From CAVRJC01 sp964505725 (lineage in GTDB: Bacteria; Actinomycetota; Acidimicrobiia; IMCC26256; DASPTH01): a DNA stretch of 64,000 bases. The translations under genes and the position numbers were made by a program. Below, piece after piece: positions 20,623 through 29,500 of the stretch. The stretch covers positions 12,011 to 76,010 of the forward strand of contig CAZDJK010000067.1 in assembly GCA_964505725.1 (NCBI GenBank), read 5' to 3'. Numbering within the stretch: position 1 is the stretch's first letter; each line of letters begins with the position of its first letter. The notes below the pieces were generated by a model. The model was given only the letters and a program-made list of their open reading frames with translations, was not told the DNA's origin and searched no databases.

Positions 20623-20659
20623 CCCCGGGGCCGGCCGCGCCTCGCCGGCGTACGACCGG

Positions 20660-20953
20660 TCAGCCCGCGTCGAGGTCGAGGGGAAGGCCCGGATCGGGAG
20701 GGCGAGCCCGTGGGGACGTGTCGCCGTCGGCGATCCCGTCGTCGACGGGGTGCTCCACGACCGCGATCACGCGGGTCTGCATGAACCGGGCGGTGCGCAC
20801 GACCTGGCCGGTGCGGGTCACCTCGGCGACCTCGACGATCCCGCGCCCGGTCGTGGTCTCGACCCGGCGGCCGGCGCGGGAGGCCAGTATCTCGTAGGTG
20901 CGCGTGGCGCCGTCGCCCACGTCGACGACGACCTCGACTCGGTCTCCCTTCAC
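20660..20953 (-). CDS. Small conserved-looking hypothetical protein
   Basis: A 97-residue protein of unknown function. The first 70 residues alternate hydrophobic and charged positions (KGDRVEVVVDVG, RTYEILASRAGRRVETTTGRGIVEVAEV), which suggests a small beta-barrel. The end is acidic and Pro-rich. An alternative in-frame GTG lies 18 nt further upstream. It is isolated from other minus-strand genes. Confidence 0.65.
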   Translation of the reverse strand: MKGDRVEVVVDVGDGATRTYEILASRAGRRVETTTGRGIVEVAEVTRTGQVVRTARFMQTRVIAVVEHPVDDGIADGDTSPRARPPDPGLPLDLDAG

Positions 20954-21068
20954 GATCCCATGATCGCCCACCCCGCCGCCGACTGCCAGGCCTCCCGCCG
21001 CGTCTCTCGCCTGCCCACGGTCCGGGTGTGGCGACAGGCCCGGGGAATCGTCTCTAGGCTGGAGCCGC

Positions 21069-21512
21069 GTGAACCAGCTGAGCACGAACTGGCGCGGGGC
21101 GCTGGTGATCGCCGCGATGGTGGTCACCGGCATCGTCCTCCTGGCGATCGACCCGGGGAACGACGCCCTCCCGATCGGCGTGAGCTCGATCGGGCAGAGC
21201 TCCTCGGCGACCGGCACCACCTCTCCTTCCACCGGCACGACGAGCCCCACCGCCACCACCCGGAAGGGTTCCGCCGGGTCGACCACCACCACGACGGTGC
21301 CGCCCGCTCAGCGGCCGGTGCTCAAGCAGGGCTCGAGCGGCCCCGACGTCATGACGCTCCAGCAGAAGCTGATCGCGGCCGGGTACCTCGCCGGCACCGC
21401 CGACGGCAACTTCGGCGCTGCGACCCAGGCTGCCGTGATCAAGTTCCAGCAGGCGAAGAACCTCCCCGCCGACGGCGTCGTGGGGGCGTCGACGTGGGCG
21501 GCGCTCGGCTGA
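21069..21512 (+). CDS. Secreted or membrane-anchored peptidoglycan-binding domain protein
   Basis: A 147-residue protein. It has an N-terminal hydrophobic segment (WRGALVIAAMVVTGIVLLAI), a Ser/Thr/Gly-rich linker (about 40-80) and a PG_binding_1 domain (LKQGSSGPDVMTLQQKLIAAGYL to ADGVVGASTWAAL). It likely tethers to the cell wall outside the membrane. TAGGCT ends 8 nt before the GTG start, with no Shine-Dalgarno. No catalytic domain is present. Confidence 0.85.
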   Translation: MNQLSTNWRGALVIAAMVVTGIVLLAIDPGNDALPIGVSSIGQSSSATGTTSPSTGTTSPTATTRKGSAGSTTTTTVPPAQRPVLKQGSSGPDVMTLQQKLIAAGYLAGTADGNFGAATQAAVIKFQQAKNLPADGVVGASTWAALG

Positions 21513-21515
21513 CCG

Positions 21516-21604
21516 CTCCGATCCCAACCGATCCGATCCCGGCCGATTCCGATCCGGCACGATCCGATCCCGGCCGGTCCGATCCCGGCCGAATCAATCC
21601 CGGC
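21516..21604. repeat. 15-bp tandem repeat array, about five units
   Basis: Contiguous copies of CGATCCGATCCCGGC and variants: 21529-21543, 21544-21559 (16 bp), 21560-21574, 21575-21589 and 21590-21604, with a partial unit at 21516-21528. Units 1 and 3 are identical. The array fills most of the gap between the peptidoglycan-binding gene and the peroxiredoxin gene. Confidence 0.85.
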
Positions 21605-21631
21605 GGTTCTGCCGGCCGTACAGGAGGAATG

Positions 21632-22081
21632 ATGGAGAAGGGCGATCACGTCGAGGACTTCGAGCTGTCCGACGAGACCGGCACGCCGCGCAAGCTCAGC
21701 GAGTTCCTCGCCAACGGGCCCGTGGTGCTGTTCTTCTACCCGGGTGCGCTCACTCCCGGCTGCACCAAGGAGAGCTGCCACTTCCGCGACCTCTCGTCGG
21801 AGTTCGCCGGTGCCGGCGCGCAGCGCGTCGGCATCAGCACCGATCCGGTCGAGAAGCAGAAGCAGTTCAGCGACAAGTACTCCTTCGACTACCCGCTGCT
21901 CGCCGACCCCGACGGGGGGGTCGCGGAGCAGTTCGGCGTCCGCCGCAAGGGCGGCCGCGCCAAGCGCCAGACTTTCGTGATCGCGCCGGACGGCACCGTC
22001 GTGGACGTGATCCGAAGCGAGCTGAGGTTCAGCGTGCACGCGGATCGTGCGCTCGAGGCGCTGCGGTCGGCCTCTGCCTGA
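21632..22081 (+). CDS. Peroxiredoxin, BCP/PrxQ type
   Basis: A 149-residue thiol peroxidase reducing hydroperoxides. The peroxidatic motif YPGALTPGCTKESCHFRD has C44 and the resolving C49 five residues on, as in PrxQ. AGGAGG ends 4 nt before ATG 21632, so this start is preferred over the ATG 3 nt upstream, which would overlap the ribosome-binding site. The gene sits directly after the 15-bp repeat array. A thioredoxin would be the expected reductant. Confidence 0.93.
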   Translation: MEKGDHVEDFELSDETGTPRKLSEFLANGPVVLFFYPGALTPGCTKESCHFRDLSSEFAGAGAQRVGISTDPVEKQKQFSDKYSFDYPLLADPDGGVAEQFGVRRKGGRAKRQTFVIAPDGTVVDVIRSELRFSVHADRALEALRSASA

Positions 22082-22168
22082 GCGAGCCCGTCGGCGGGCG
22101 ACCGGGGCGGCTTGCAGTCGGGGTGCGCGAGGGGCCACCATCGCGGGAGGACGCACGCCGCGGAGGTG

Positions 22169-22342
22169 ATGCCATTGGGCGCCATCGGGAAGCCGAAGCG
22201 GGAGATCTTCATCCCCGTGCCCGACCCCGCGCCGCCGGTGACGGTGCCCGAGCCCGTGCGCGAGCCCGTGCCGATGGAGCCCGCCCCGCTCGAGCCCGCC
22301 CCGCTCGAGCCGGTGGGCGCTGCGCCGCGACGGAGCCGCTGA
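22169..22342 (+). CDS. Small Pro/Glu-rich protein coupled to the next gene
   Basis: A 57-residue protein: a short basic head (GAIGKPKREIFIPVP) and a tail of repeated Pro-Glu-Pro (PLEPAPLEPV). I do not recognise a domain. GGAGG lies at 22162-22166. The ATG at 22169 is very close to it, and TTG at 22175 gives better spacing, so the exact start is open. Its TGA overlaps the next ATG by one base (TGATG), indicating coupled translation with the Cys-rich membrane protein. Confidence 0.6.
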   Translation: MPLGAIGKPKREIFIPVPDPAPPVTVPEPVREPVPMEPAPLEPAPLEPVGAAPRRSR

Positions 22343-23214
22343 TGATCGAGGAGGAACCTCCCGTCGACGAGACCCCAGTCGCCGGTGGACCCCTCCCGTG
22401 GGACGTCTTCGCGACGCCCATCCAGGGCCGCAAGTTCGCCCGCCTGGTGGTACGAGGAGAGCGGGTGGCGTTCCTGCCCGCGTTCTTCCAGGCGAACAGC
22501 GGCGTGTACGGCGCGATCTCGGTCGCCGCGTGCGAGCTGGGCGAGCCGCACTCCGCGCCGGACGCCCGCTGCACGTGCGGGTTCTACGCGGTCGACAACG
22601 ACGAGGACCTGTGGCGGCTCGGCGGCGGCGACCCGGAGCTCGTGGTGCTCGACGTCGAGCTCTCGGGCCGGCTGATCGAGCACGAGCACGGCTACCGCGC
22701 GAGCAACCAGCGCGTCCGTCGGGTGCGGGTGCCGCGTCGGTGCGCCCGTTGCGGCCGGGAGGCGGAGATGCTCCACCGCCGCCTCTTCGGCGCGGTCGTG
22801 CCCGCGTGCGGGCGTTGCGCGCGCCGCCCGTTGTCCCTCGAGGTCGCGGCGGAGTCGCTCGAGGCGCCGGTCGAGTTCTCCGGCGAGGAGGCCACGCCCG
22901 CGACCCGCTCGCAACGCGCGCTGCTCCTCCTCGCCCAGCTCGTCGCCCCGATCCTCGTGCTCGCGGCGGCGGTCGCGCTCACCGTCCCGTTCGGCACGTG
23001 GCCGTTGCTGCCGCTCGGTCAGCTCGCGGTCGTCGTGTGGCTGCTCGCCCGGCCGTGGGCGGTGTCGCGGCTCGCGAAGCGGTTGCATGTCCCGAGAGCC
23101 GAGGTTGCCCGGCTCGAACACCGATGGACCGGCTCCACCGTCGTCTTCACCGTGTGCTGCGGGTTCGCCGCGATGCTCGTGCCCGTGATGCTCCTCGGGC
23201 CGCAGGCACCCTGA
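22342..23214 (+). CDS. Cys-rich membrane protein of unknown function
   Basis: A 290-residue protein. The N-terminal soluble part carries a CTC pair (77-79) and two CxxC knuckles (134-137 and 156-159), so it probably binds zinc. Residues about 194-215, 222-238 and 266-285 are hydrophobic and likely membrane helices. I do not recognise the family. It is translationally coupled to the Pro-rich mini-protein before it, so the two may act together. Confidence 0.75.
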   Translation: MIEEEPPVDETPVAGGPLPWDVFATPIQGRKFARLVVRGERVAFLPAFFQANSGVYGAISVAACELGEPHSAPDARCTCGFYAVDNDEDLWRLGGGDPELVVLDVELSGRLIEHEHGYRASNQRVRRVRVPRRCARCGREAEMLHRRLFGAVVPACGRCARRPLSLEVAAESLEAPVEFSGEEATPATRSQRALLLLAQLVAPILVLAAAVALTVPFGTWPLLPLGQLAVVVWLLARPWAVSRLAKRLHVPRAEVARLEHRWTGSTVVFTVCCGFAAMLVPVMLLGPQAP

Positions 23215-23273
23215 CCGCGCGGTACCGTCTGCCCGAGAACCGACGGCGCGTCGGCGCGACGAGGGAGAACAGC

Positions 23274-24146
23274 GTGGAATTCATCCAGTACGAGGTCGTC
23301 GACCAGGTCGCGGTGATCACCCTCGACCGTCCCGAGAAGGCGAACGCGCAGCACCGGCCGCTCCTCGTCGAGCTGAACGAGAGCTTCGAGCGCGCGGTCG
23401 CCGACGACGACGTCAACGTCGTCGTGCTCCAGGCGAACGGCCGGCACTTCTCGGCCGGTCACGACCTGGGCGGCTCGCGCCCGCAGACCACCGAGAACGG
23501 CGACACCGCGGCGCCGCGCCGGCCCTACACCATGGACGACACCTACCGGAGCGAGGCCGAGTACTTCCTCGGCTACTCCATGGCCTGGCGCAACATCCCG
23601 AAGCCGTCGATCGCGGCGGTGCAGGGCAAGTGTGTCGCGGCCGGGCTGATGCTGTGCTGGCCGTGTGACCTCATCATCGCCGCCGACAACGCCGAGTTCT
23701 CCGACCCCACCGCGCGCCTCGGTCTCGCCGGCGTCGAGTACATGGCGCACACGTGGGAGTTCGGGGCCCGCAAGGCGAAAGAGCTGCTGTTCCGGAGCAC
23801 CGCCATCACCGCCGAGGAGGCGCTGACGCTCGGGATGGTCAACAAGGTGGTGCCGCTCGAGGACCTGCGGGCGGAGGCGATGGCCTGGGCGCGTGACATC
23901 GCCACCCTCGACCCGATCATGACGCGGCTGATCAAGCGCGGTATCAACGCCACGCTCGACACGATGGGGTTCACCGCCTCGCTCGACCACAGCTTCGACA
24001 TCCACGAGCTCGCCCACGGCATCATGGCGTCGATGCGCGCCGCGAACCCGGACGTGCGCCCCACCAACGTCCTGGACCACATGCGGGCGACGAACCGCAG
24101 CATCGAGGAGCGCCAGCTCGCCGAGCGCGGGTCCGCCGCGTCCTGA
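23274..24146 (+). CDS. Enoyl-CoA hydratase/isomerase family protein
   Basis: A 290-residue crotonase-fold enzyme acting on acyl-CoA thioesters. Oxyanion-hole segments are HFSAGHDL and QGKCVAAGLMLCWPCDLIIA. An insertion around residues 70-95 (RPQTTENGDTAAPRRPYTMDD) is longer than in EchA. The usual catalytic Glu region reads GLAGVEYMAHTWEFG. The GTG start has GAGGGAG 8 nt upstream and a TACCGT box at 23223. It has no beta-oxidation neighbours, so hydratase is only one option. Confidence 0.87.
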   Translation: MEFIQYEVVDQVAVITLDRPEKANAQHRPLLVELNESFERAVADDDVNVVVLQANGRHFSAGHDLGGSRPQTTENGDTAAPRRPYTMDDTYRSEAEYFLGYSMAWRNIPKPSIAAVQGKCVAAGLMLCWPCDLIIAADNAEFSDPTARLGLAGVEYMAHTWEFGARKAKELLFRSTAITAEEALTLGMVNKVVPLEDLRAEAMAWARDIATLDPIMTRLIKRGINATLDTMGFTASLDHSFDIHELAHGIMASMRAANPDVRPTNVLDHMRATNRSIEERQLAERGSAAS

Positions 24147-24159
24147 CCCCAACTTCAAG

Positions 24160-24200
24160 CTTGCGTCACTCCAACGGAAAGCCCGTTCAAGTGACGCAAG
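24160..24200. repeat. Dispersed palindrome, copy 1
   Basis: Left arm 24160-24177 and right arm 24183-24200 (CCGTTCAAGTGACGCAAG) pair at 16 of 18 positions around a 5-nt loop. It begins 13 bp after the enoyl-CoA hydratase stop. The right arm shares its first 15 bases with the palindrome at 54056-54092. Confidence 0.85.
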
Positions 24201-24273
24201 TTTGCGGGTGCGCGCGGGTGCGACGGCCGTCAGCCCAGCGCGGGCACAATGGGGGGTAAATGTTCTGACAAGG

Positions 24274-24295
24274 CCCGACAGGTCCGCCTGTCGGG
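24274..24295 (+). promoter_or_regulatory. Hairpin in the divIVA-like gene leader
   Basis: CCCGACAGG and CCTGTCGGG form a perfect 9-bp stem around the tetraloop TCCG, 84 nt before the ATG at 24380. It could be a leader structure or a regulator site. The rest of 24201-24379 shows nothing else I can interpret. Confidence 0.45.
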
Positions 24296-24379
24296 GTGCC
24301 GATGCTCGGGGTGGAGGCGATCGGGGCGAGCGTGATTGGCAGGTCCGTTGACCGGAGCTGATCGAAGTGGAGTCCGATC

Positions 24380-24934
24380 ATGGAAGTGACACCCGACGAG
24401 CTGCGCCATCCCGACCTCAAGGAGTCGTTCCGCGGCTATCACCGCGACGACGTCGACAGCGTGCTCGAGAGCGCGGCCGCGACGATCGAGCACCTCGACC
24501 GACAGCTACGTGGAATCGTCGTCGACGGTGAGTCGCCGCCACCGCTCACGCCGCGCGTCACCGAGGCGGACCTGCTCTCACGGGCGCTCGTCATGGCGCA
24601 ACGCGCCGCGGACGAGACGGTGACGGAGGCGAACGCCCGAGCCGAAGGGATCATGCGCGACGCCGAGCAGCACGCCCAGGCGCTCGTCGGTGAGGCGGAG
24701 ATGAACGCGCGCCGGCTGGTGGAAACGGAGCGCCGCCGTCGCGCCGAGGAGCTCGATCAGCTCACCCGGCGGTGTGACGAGCTGCGCGCCGACGCCGCGG
24801 CGCTCGACGAGTACGTCTCGCGCTACCGGTCGCGCGTGCGCGACGCGCTGGAGACCGAGCTCTCGGCCATCGGGCTCACGTTCGCGGTCGAGCCTCCGTC
24901 GTCACGTCCCGACCTGCACGACGTCCACCCGTAG
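24380..24934 (+). CDS. DivIVA-domain coiled-coil protein
   Basis: A 184-residue protein starting with the DivIVA/Wag31-like pattern SFRGYHRDDVDSVLESA, followed by heptad-rich coiled coil from about residue 70 to 150 (EADLLSRALVMAQRAADETV onward). DivIVA proteins bind curved membrane and organise polar growth or division. It is shorter than Wag31 and stands apart from the ftsZ cluster, so it is more likely a paralogue than the main polar organiser. Confidence 0.82.
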   Translation: MEVTPDELRHPDLKESFRGYHRDDVDSVLESAAATIEHLDRQLRGIVVDGESPPPLTPRVTEADLLSRALVMAQRAADETVTEANARAEGIMRDAEQHAQALVGEAEMNARRLVETERRRRAEELDQLTRRCDELRADAAALDEYVSRYRSRVRDALETELSAIGLTFAVEPPSSRPDLHDVHP

Positions 24935-25007
24935 CCTGCGCCACCGCGTCCCTCCCCTCCGCGGCCCGACGGCCGATCGGCCGGTCACGACGGCTACCGT
25001 GCGAGCG

Positions 25008-25547
25008 GTGCGAGCACGGCGAGCGGCGGCGCGATGGGTCACGGTTGCGCTCGCGGCGGCCGTGCTCGTCGGCGGGTACGCGTCGGCGGCGTCCGCCGCC
25101 GGGAAGCCCGCACCCGCCGGCCCGCGGGCGTCGAAGGCGTCGAAGATGGTGTGCGAGCACGAGGCGCAGCAGGACATCGCGGGCGTCCTCGGGGTGAAGC
25201 CCACCCAGGTGACCACCCCGACGTGGGCCGACCACGTGTACTCCTGCAGCTACGTGTACCCGAGCGGGTCGTTCACCCTCTCGGTGAAGGAGCTCTCGGG
25301 CCGGCCGGCCACCACGGCGTACTTCAAGGGACTCGCCGCTACCCTCGGGCGCCGCCCGGAGGCGCTGCCACTCGGGCAGGGGGCGTTCCTCACGACCGAC
25401 GGGTCGGCCGTGGTGCGCAAGGACTACAAGGTGCTCGAGGTCGACGCGTCGTGGCTGCCGGCGCAGTTCGGGAAGCTCGCGCTCGTCCCGGCCGACGTGT
25501 CCGCCAGCGTGGCCAGCACCGTGCTCGGTTGCTGGAGCGGCGGCTGA
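25008..25547 (+). CDS. Secreted protein of unknown function
   Basis: A 179-residue exported protein: basic N-terminus, hydrophobic core VTVALAAAVLVGGYA and an AxA cleavage site near residue 30. The mature part has three cysteines (49, 80 and one in VLGCWSGG), with VYSCSYVYPSGSFTLSVKEL reminiscent of DUF3558-like secreted actinobacterial proteins. TACCGT ends 7 nt before the GTG start. Its stop lies 3 nt before the UppP start, so the two are probably co-transcribed. Confidence 0.75.
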   Translation: MRARRAAARWVTVALAAAVLVGGYASAASAAGKPAPAGPRASKASKMVCEHEAQQDIAGVLGVKPTQVTTPTWADHVYSCSYVYPSGSFTLSVKELSGRPATTAYFKGLAATLGRRPEALPLGQGAFLTTDGSAVVRKDYKVLEVDASWLPAQFGKLALVPADVSASVASTVLGCWSGG

Positions 25548-25550
25548 TCC

Positions 25551-26462
25551 ATGCTGGCGGCCGCCTCACAACTGACGTACCTGCGCGCCATCGTGATCGG
25601 CGTGCTGCAGGGTGTCACCGAGCTGTTCCCGATCTCGAGCCTCGGGCACTCGGTGCTGCTCCCCGAGCTCTTCGGATGGGACAAGCTCGTGAGCGCGGAG
25701 TCGGCGAACGAGTCCTTCTACCTGGCGTTCCTCGTCGGGCTCCACGTGGCCACCGCGCTCGCCCTGCTCGTGTTCTTCTGGCGCGAGTGGGTGCGGGTGA
25801 TCGGCGGCTTCTTCACGTCATTGCGCAAGCGCCGCATCGAGACGTCGGCCGAGCGCATGGCGTGGCTCCTCGTCGTGGGCACGATCCCCGTCGGCATCGT
25901 CGGCCTCGTGTTCGAGCACAGCCTCCGTACCCTGTTCGCCAAGCCGCTGGCGGCGGCGGTGTTCCTGACCATCAACGGCGTGATCCTCCTGCTCGGCGAA
26001 CGGCTCCGTCGGCGCGCCTCGACGCGCGAGCTCGTCGCCACCCACGAGCACCATCCCGATCCCGGGAACGACGTCGGCCGCGACCTCGACACCCTCGACA
26101 TGAAGGAAGGGCTCTTCGTCGGCTCGGCGCAGATTCTCGCCCTCTTCGCCGGCATCAGCCGCTCGGGCGTGACGATGGTCGCGGGTCTGCTCCGCGGCCT
26201 CGATCACGAGGACGCAGCACGCTTCTCGTTCCTCCTCGCGACGCCCGTGATCCTCGCCGCCGGCGTGTACAAGCTCCCCGACCTCCTGGGCAGCAACGGC
26301 GCGCAGGTGCGTGGTCAGGTGCTCGTCGGGAGCCTCGCCGCCGGGATCAGCGCGTACTTCGCGGTGCGCTTCCTCACCCGGTACTTCGAGACCCGCACGC
26401 TCACGCCCTTCGCGATCTACTGCCTCGTCTTCGGGATCGCGATGACCATCTACTTCCTCTGA
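25551..26462 (+). CDS. uppP: Undecaprenyl-diphosphatase
   Basis: UppP (BacA) recycles the lipid carrier for peptidoglycan by dephosphorylating undecaprenyl pyrophosphate in the membrane. Two signature segments are present: GVLQGVTELFPISSLGHSVLLP and AGISRSGVTMVAG. The protein has 303 residues and about eight helices. The first motif reads SSLGH where SSTGH is usual, a mild departure. An acidic, His-rich insert (THEHHPDPGNDVGRDLDTLD, about residues 163-182) interrupts the middle. Confidence 0.93.
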   Translation: MLAAASQLTYLRAIVIGVLQGVTELFPISSLGHSVLLPELFGWDKLVSAESANESFYLAFLVGLHVATALALLVFFWREWVRVIGGFFTSLRKRRIETSAERMAWLLVVGTIPVGIVGLVFEHSLRTLFAKPLAAAVFLTINGVILLLGERLRRRASTRELVATHEHHPDPGNDVGRDLDTLDMKEGLFVGSAQILALFAGISRSGVTMVAGLLRGLDHEDAARFSFLLATPVILAAGVYKLPDLLGSNGAQVRGQVLVGSLAAGISAYFAVRFLTRYFETRTLTPFAIYCLVFGIAMTIYFL

Positions 26463-26517
26463 CCCCGCGTCCGCTGCCCCTTGCGGCTCCGAACACGTGT
26501 TCGCTAACGTGGTGGGC

Positions 26518-29500
26518 ATGACGGTCGTGGCTCCCGAGGCCGGAGGGGTCGGAGCGGTCGGAGGGGTCGGAGCGGTCGAAGGGCGGGTCCCGCCGTCGCG
26601 GGCCGTTTCGGGCGGCACCCTCGACGGCTTTCACCCCGCGGTCGCCGAGTGGTTCCGCCGTCGCTTCCCCGAAGGGCCGACGCCTCCCCAGCGCGACGGT
26701 TGGCCGTCGATCGCCGCTCGGCGCGACACGCTGATCGCCGCGCCCACCGGCTCCGGCAAGACCCTGGCCGGGTTCCTCGTGTGCATCGACCGCCTCTACC
26801 GCGCCCACGAGGCGGGCGAGCCGGTCGACGGCGTCGCGCGCGTGGTGTACGTGTCGCCGCTCAAGGCGCTCGCGGTCGACATCGCGGAGAACCTCCAGCG
26901 GCCGCTCTCGGAGATCGCCGAGATCGCGTGCGGGCTCGGCTGCGACCCTCCCGACATCCGCGTCGCGGTGCGCACCGGCGACACGCCGCCGTCGCAGCGC
27001 GCGTCGATGACGCGCCATCCTCCGAGCTTCGTGGTCACCACGCCCGAGTCGCTGTATCTCCTCGTCACCAGCGCGAGCGGTCGAGCGGCGCTGCGCACGG
27101 TCGACACGGTCATCGTGGACGAGATCCACGCCGTCGCGCGCGACAAGCGCGGGTCGCACCTGGCGCTCACGCTCGAGCGCCTCGAGGCGCTGTGCGACAC
27201 GCGGCCCGTGCGCATCGGCCTGTCGGCCACCCAGCGCCCGGTCGAGACCGTCGCCCGGCTGCTCGTCGGCGACCGCCCGCTTCCCGTGATCGCCGACTCC
27301 GGTCACCAGCGCGAGCTGGAGCTGTCGGTCGAGCTCCCCGAGGGCGAGCTGGAGGCGGTCGCCAGCGCGGAGCAGCTCGCGGACGTGCTCGACCGCATCG
27401 CGGCCCACGTGCTCGAGCACCGCACGACCCTCGTGTTCGTGAACACGCGCCGCCTCGCCGAGCGTTTCGCGCACCAACTGGGCGAGCGGCTCGGCGACGA
27501 CGTCGTCGCCGCGCACCACGGCTCGCTGTCGAAGGACCGGCGCGCCCGCGTCGAGTCTCGTCTGCGCGCCGGCGACCTGCGCGCGCTCGTGGCGACCGCG
27601 TCGCTCGAGCTGGGCATCGACATCGGGCCGGTGGAGCTCGTGTGCCAGATCGGCACGCCGCGTTCGATCGCGACGTTCCTGCAGCGCGTCGGGCGCTCCA
27701 ACCACACCCGCTCCGGAGTGCCGAGGGGCGTGCTCTACCCCCTCACGCGCGACGAGCTGATCGAGTGCGCCGCGCTCCTCGCCGCGGTGCGGGCCGGCCG
27801 CCTCGACGCCATCCACCTGGCGCCGATGCCGCTTGACGTCGCGGCGCAGCAGGTGATCGCCGAGGTCGCGGCCGAGGACTGGCACACCGACGCGCTCTAC
27901 GACCTGGTGCGCCGCGCCGAGCCCTACCGCGAGCTCACGCGCGAGCAGTTCGACCAGATCCTCGACCTCGTGTCGCGGGGCGTGGAGACGGGCCGGGGCC
28001 CGCGTGGGCGCTACGTCCACCACGACGCGGTGAACGGCGAGGTACGGGGCCGCAAGGGCGCGCGCATCGCGGCGCTCACGTCGGGGGGTGCGATCCCCGA
28101 GACGGGCGACTACCGCGTGGTGGCGGAGCCCGACGACATCTTCATCGGCACCGTCAACGAGGACTGGGCCGTCGAGTCGATGGCGGGCGACATCTTCCTG
28201 CTCGGTACCCACTCGTGGCAGATCCGCCGGGTCGAGGCGGGCGTCGTGCGCGTGCGGGATGCCGGGGGCGCGCCGCCGACGGTGCCGTTCTGGCTCGGCG
28301 AGGCGCCGGCGCGCACCGACGAGCTCTCCGAGGGGGTGTCGACGCTGCGCGAGAACGTCGGCTCGCTCCTGGCCGCGGGCGAGCCCGACGCGGCGCGGGC
28401 GTGGCTGGTGTCGACCACCGGTGTCGACGCCGACGCGGCGGCGATGATCGTCGACTACCTCGCGGTCGGGCGCGCCGCGCTCGGGATCGTCCCGACCCAG
28501 CGCGATCTCGTGATCGAGCGCTTCTTCGACGAGACCGGCGGGATGCAGCTCGTCATCCACTCGCCGTACGGCTCGCGGATCAACCGCGCCTACGGGATCG
28601 CGTTGCGCAAGAAGTTCTGCCGCACGTTTAACTTCGAGCTGCAGGCGGCCGCCACCGACAATGCGATCGTGCTGTCGCTCGGGCCCCATCACTCGTTCCC
28701 GCTCGAGGAGGTCGTCCGCTACCTGCGGAGCGACACGGTCGAGGACACGCTCGAGCACGCGATCCTCGACTCGCCGATGTTCGTCTCGCGGTGGCGGTGG
28801 AACCTCAACCGCGCGCTGCTCGTGCTGCGCTACCGGGGCGGCCGCCGCAACCCGCCGCCGATCCAGCGCATGGAGTCGGACGACCTGATGGCGGCGGTGT
28901 TCCCGGCGGCCGCCGCCTGCCAGGACAACCAGGTGGGGCCGATCGAGATCCCCGACCACATCATCGTGCGCCAGACCGTCGACGACACGCTGCACGAGGC
29001 GCTCGACGCGCCCGGGCTGCGGGCGCTGCTCGAGGCGATCGAGGTCGGCGACGTCGCCGTCCACACGCGCGACACGACCGAGCCGTCGGTGCTCGCGCAC
29101 GAGATCCTCACCGCCCGCCCCTACGCGTTCCTCGACGACGAGGAGTTCCAGAACCGCCGGGTCAACGCGGTGCACCTCCGACGCGGGCTCGCGGTCGACC
29201 TCACGTCGATCGGCGCGCTCGAGCCCGAGGCGACTGCGCGCGTGCACGAGGAGATCCTGCCCGACCCCGCCGGTGCCGACGAGCTGCACGACCTCCTGTG
29301 CTCGCTCGTCGTGCTCCCGGCACGCGACGAGTGGCGCGACCGCTTCGCCGAGCTCGCGGCGCGCGGCCGCGCCCAGGTGATCCCGGGGCAGGAGGCCGAG
29401 CTCTGGTGCGCGACCGAGTGCGCGCCGCTCGCGGGCGGCGCGCTGGCCGGCGACGACGAGGCGGTCACCGCAACCGTGCGCGGCCACGTGGAGCTCGCGG

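Noticed and set aside
21516..21604. Possible CRISPR array
   Set aside because: Repeats are 15-16 bp and contiguous with no spacers, and no cas gene is present.
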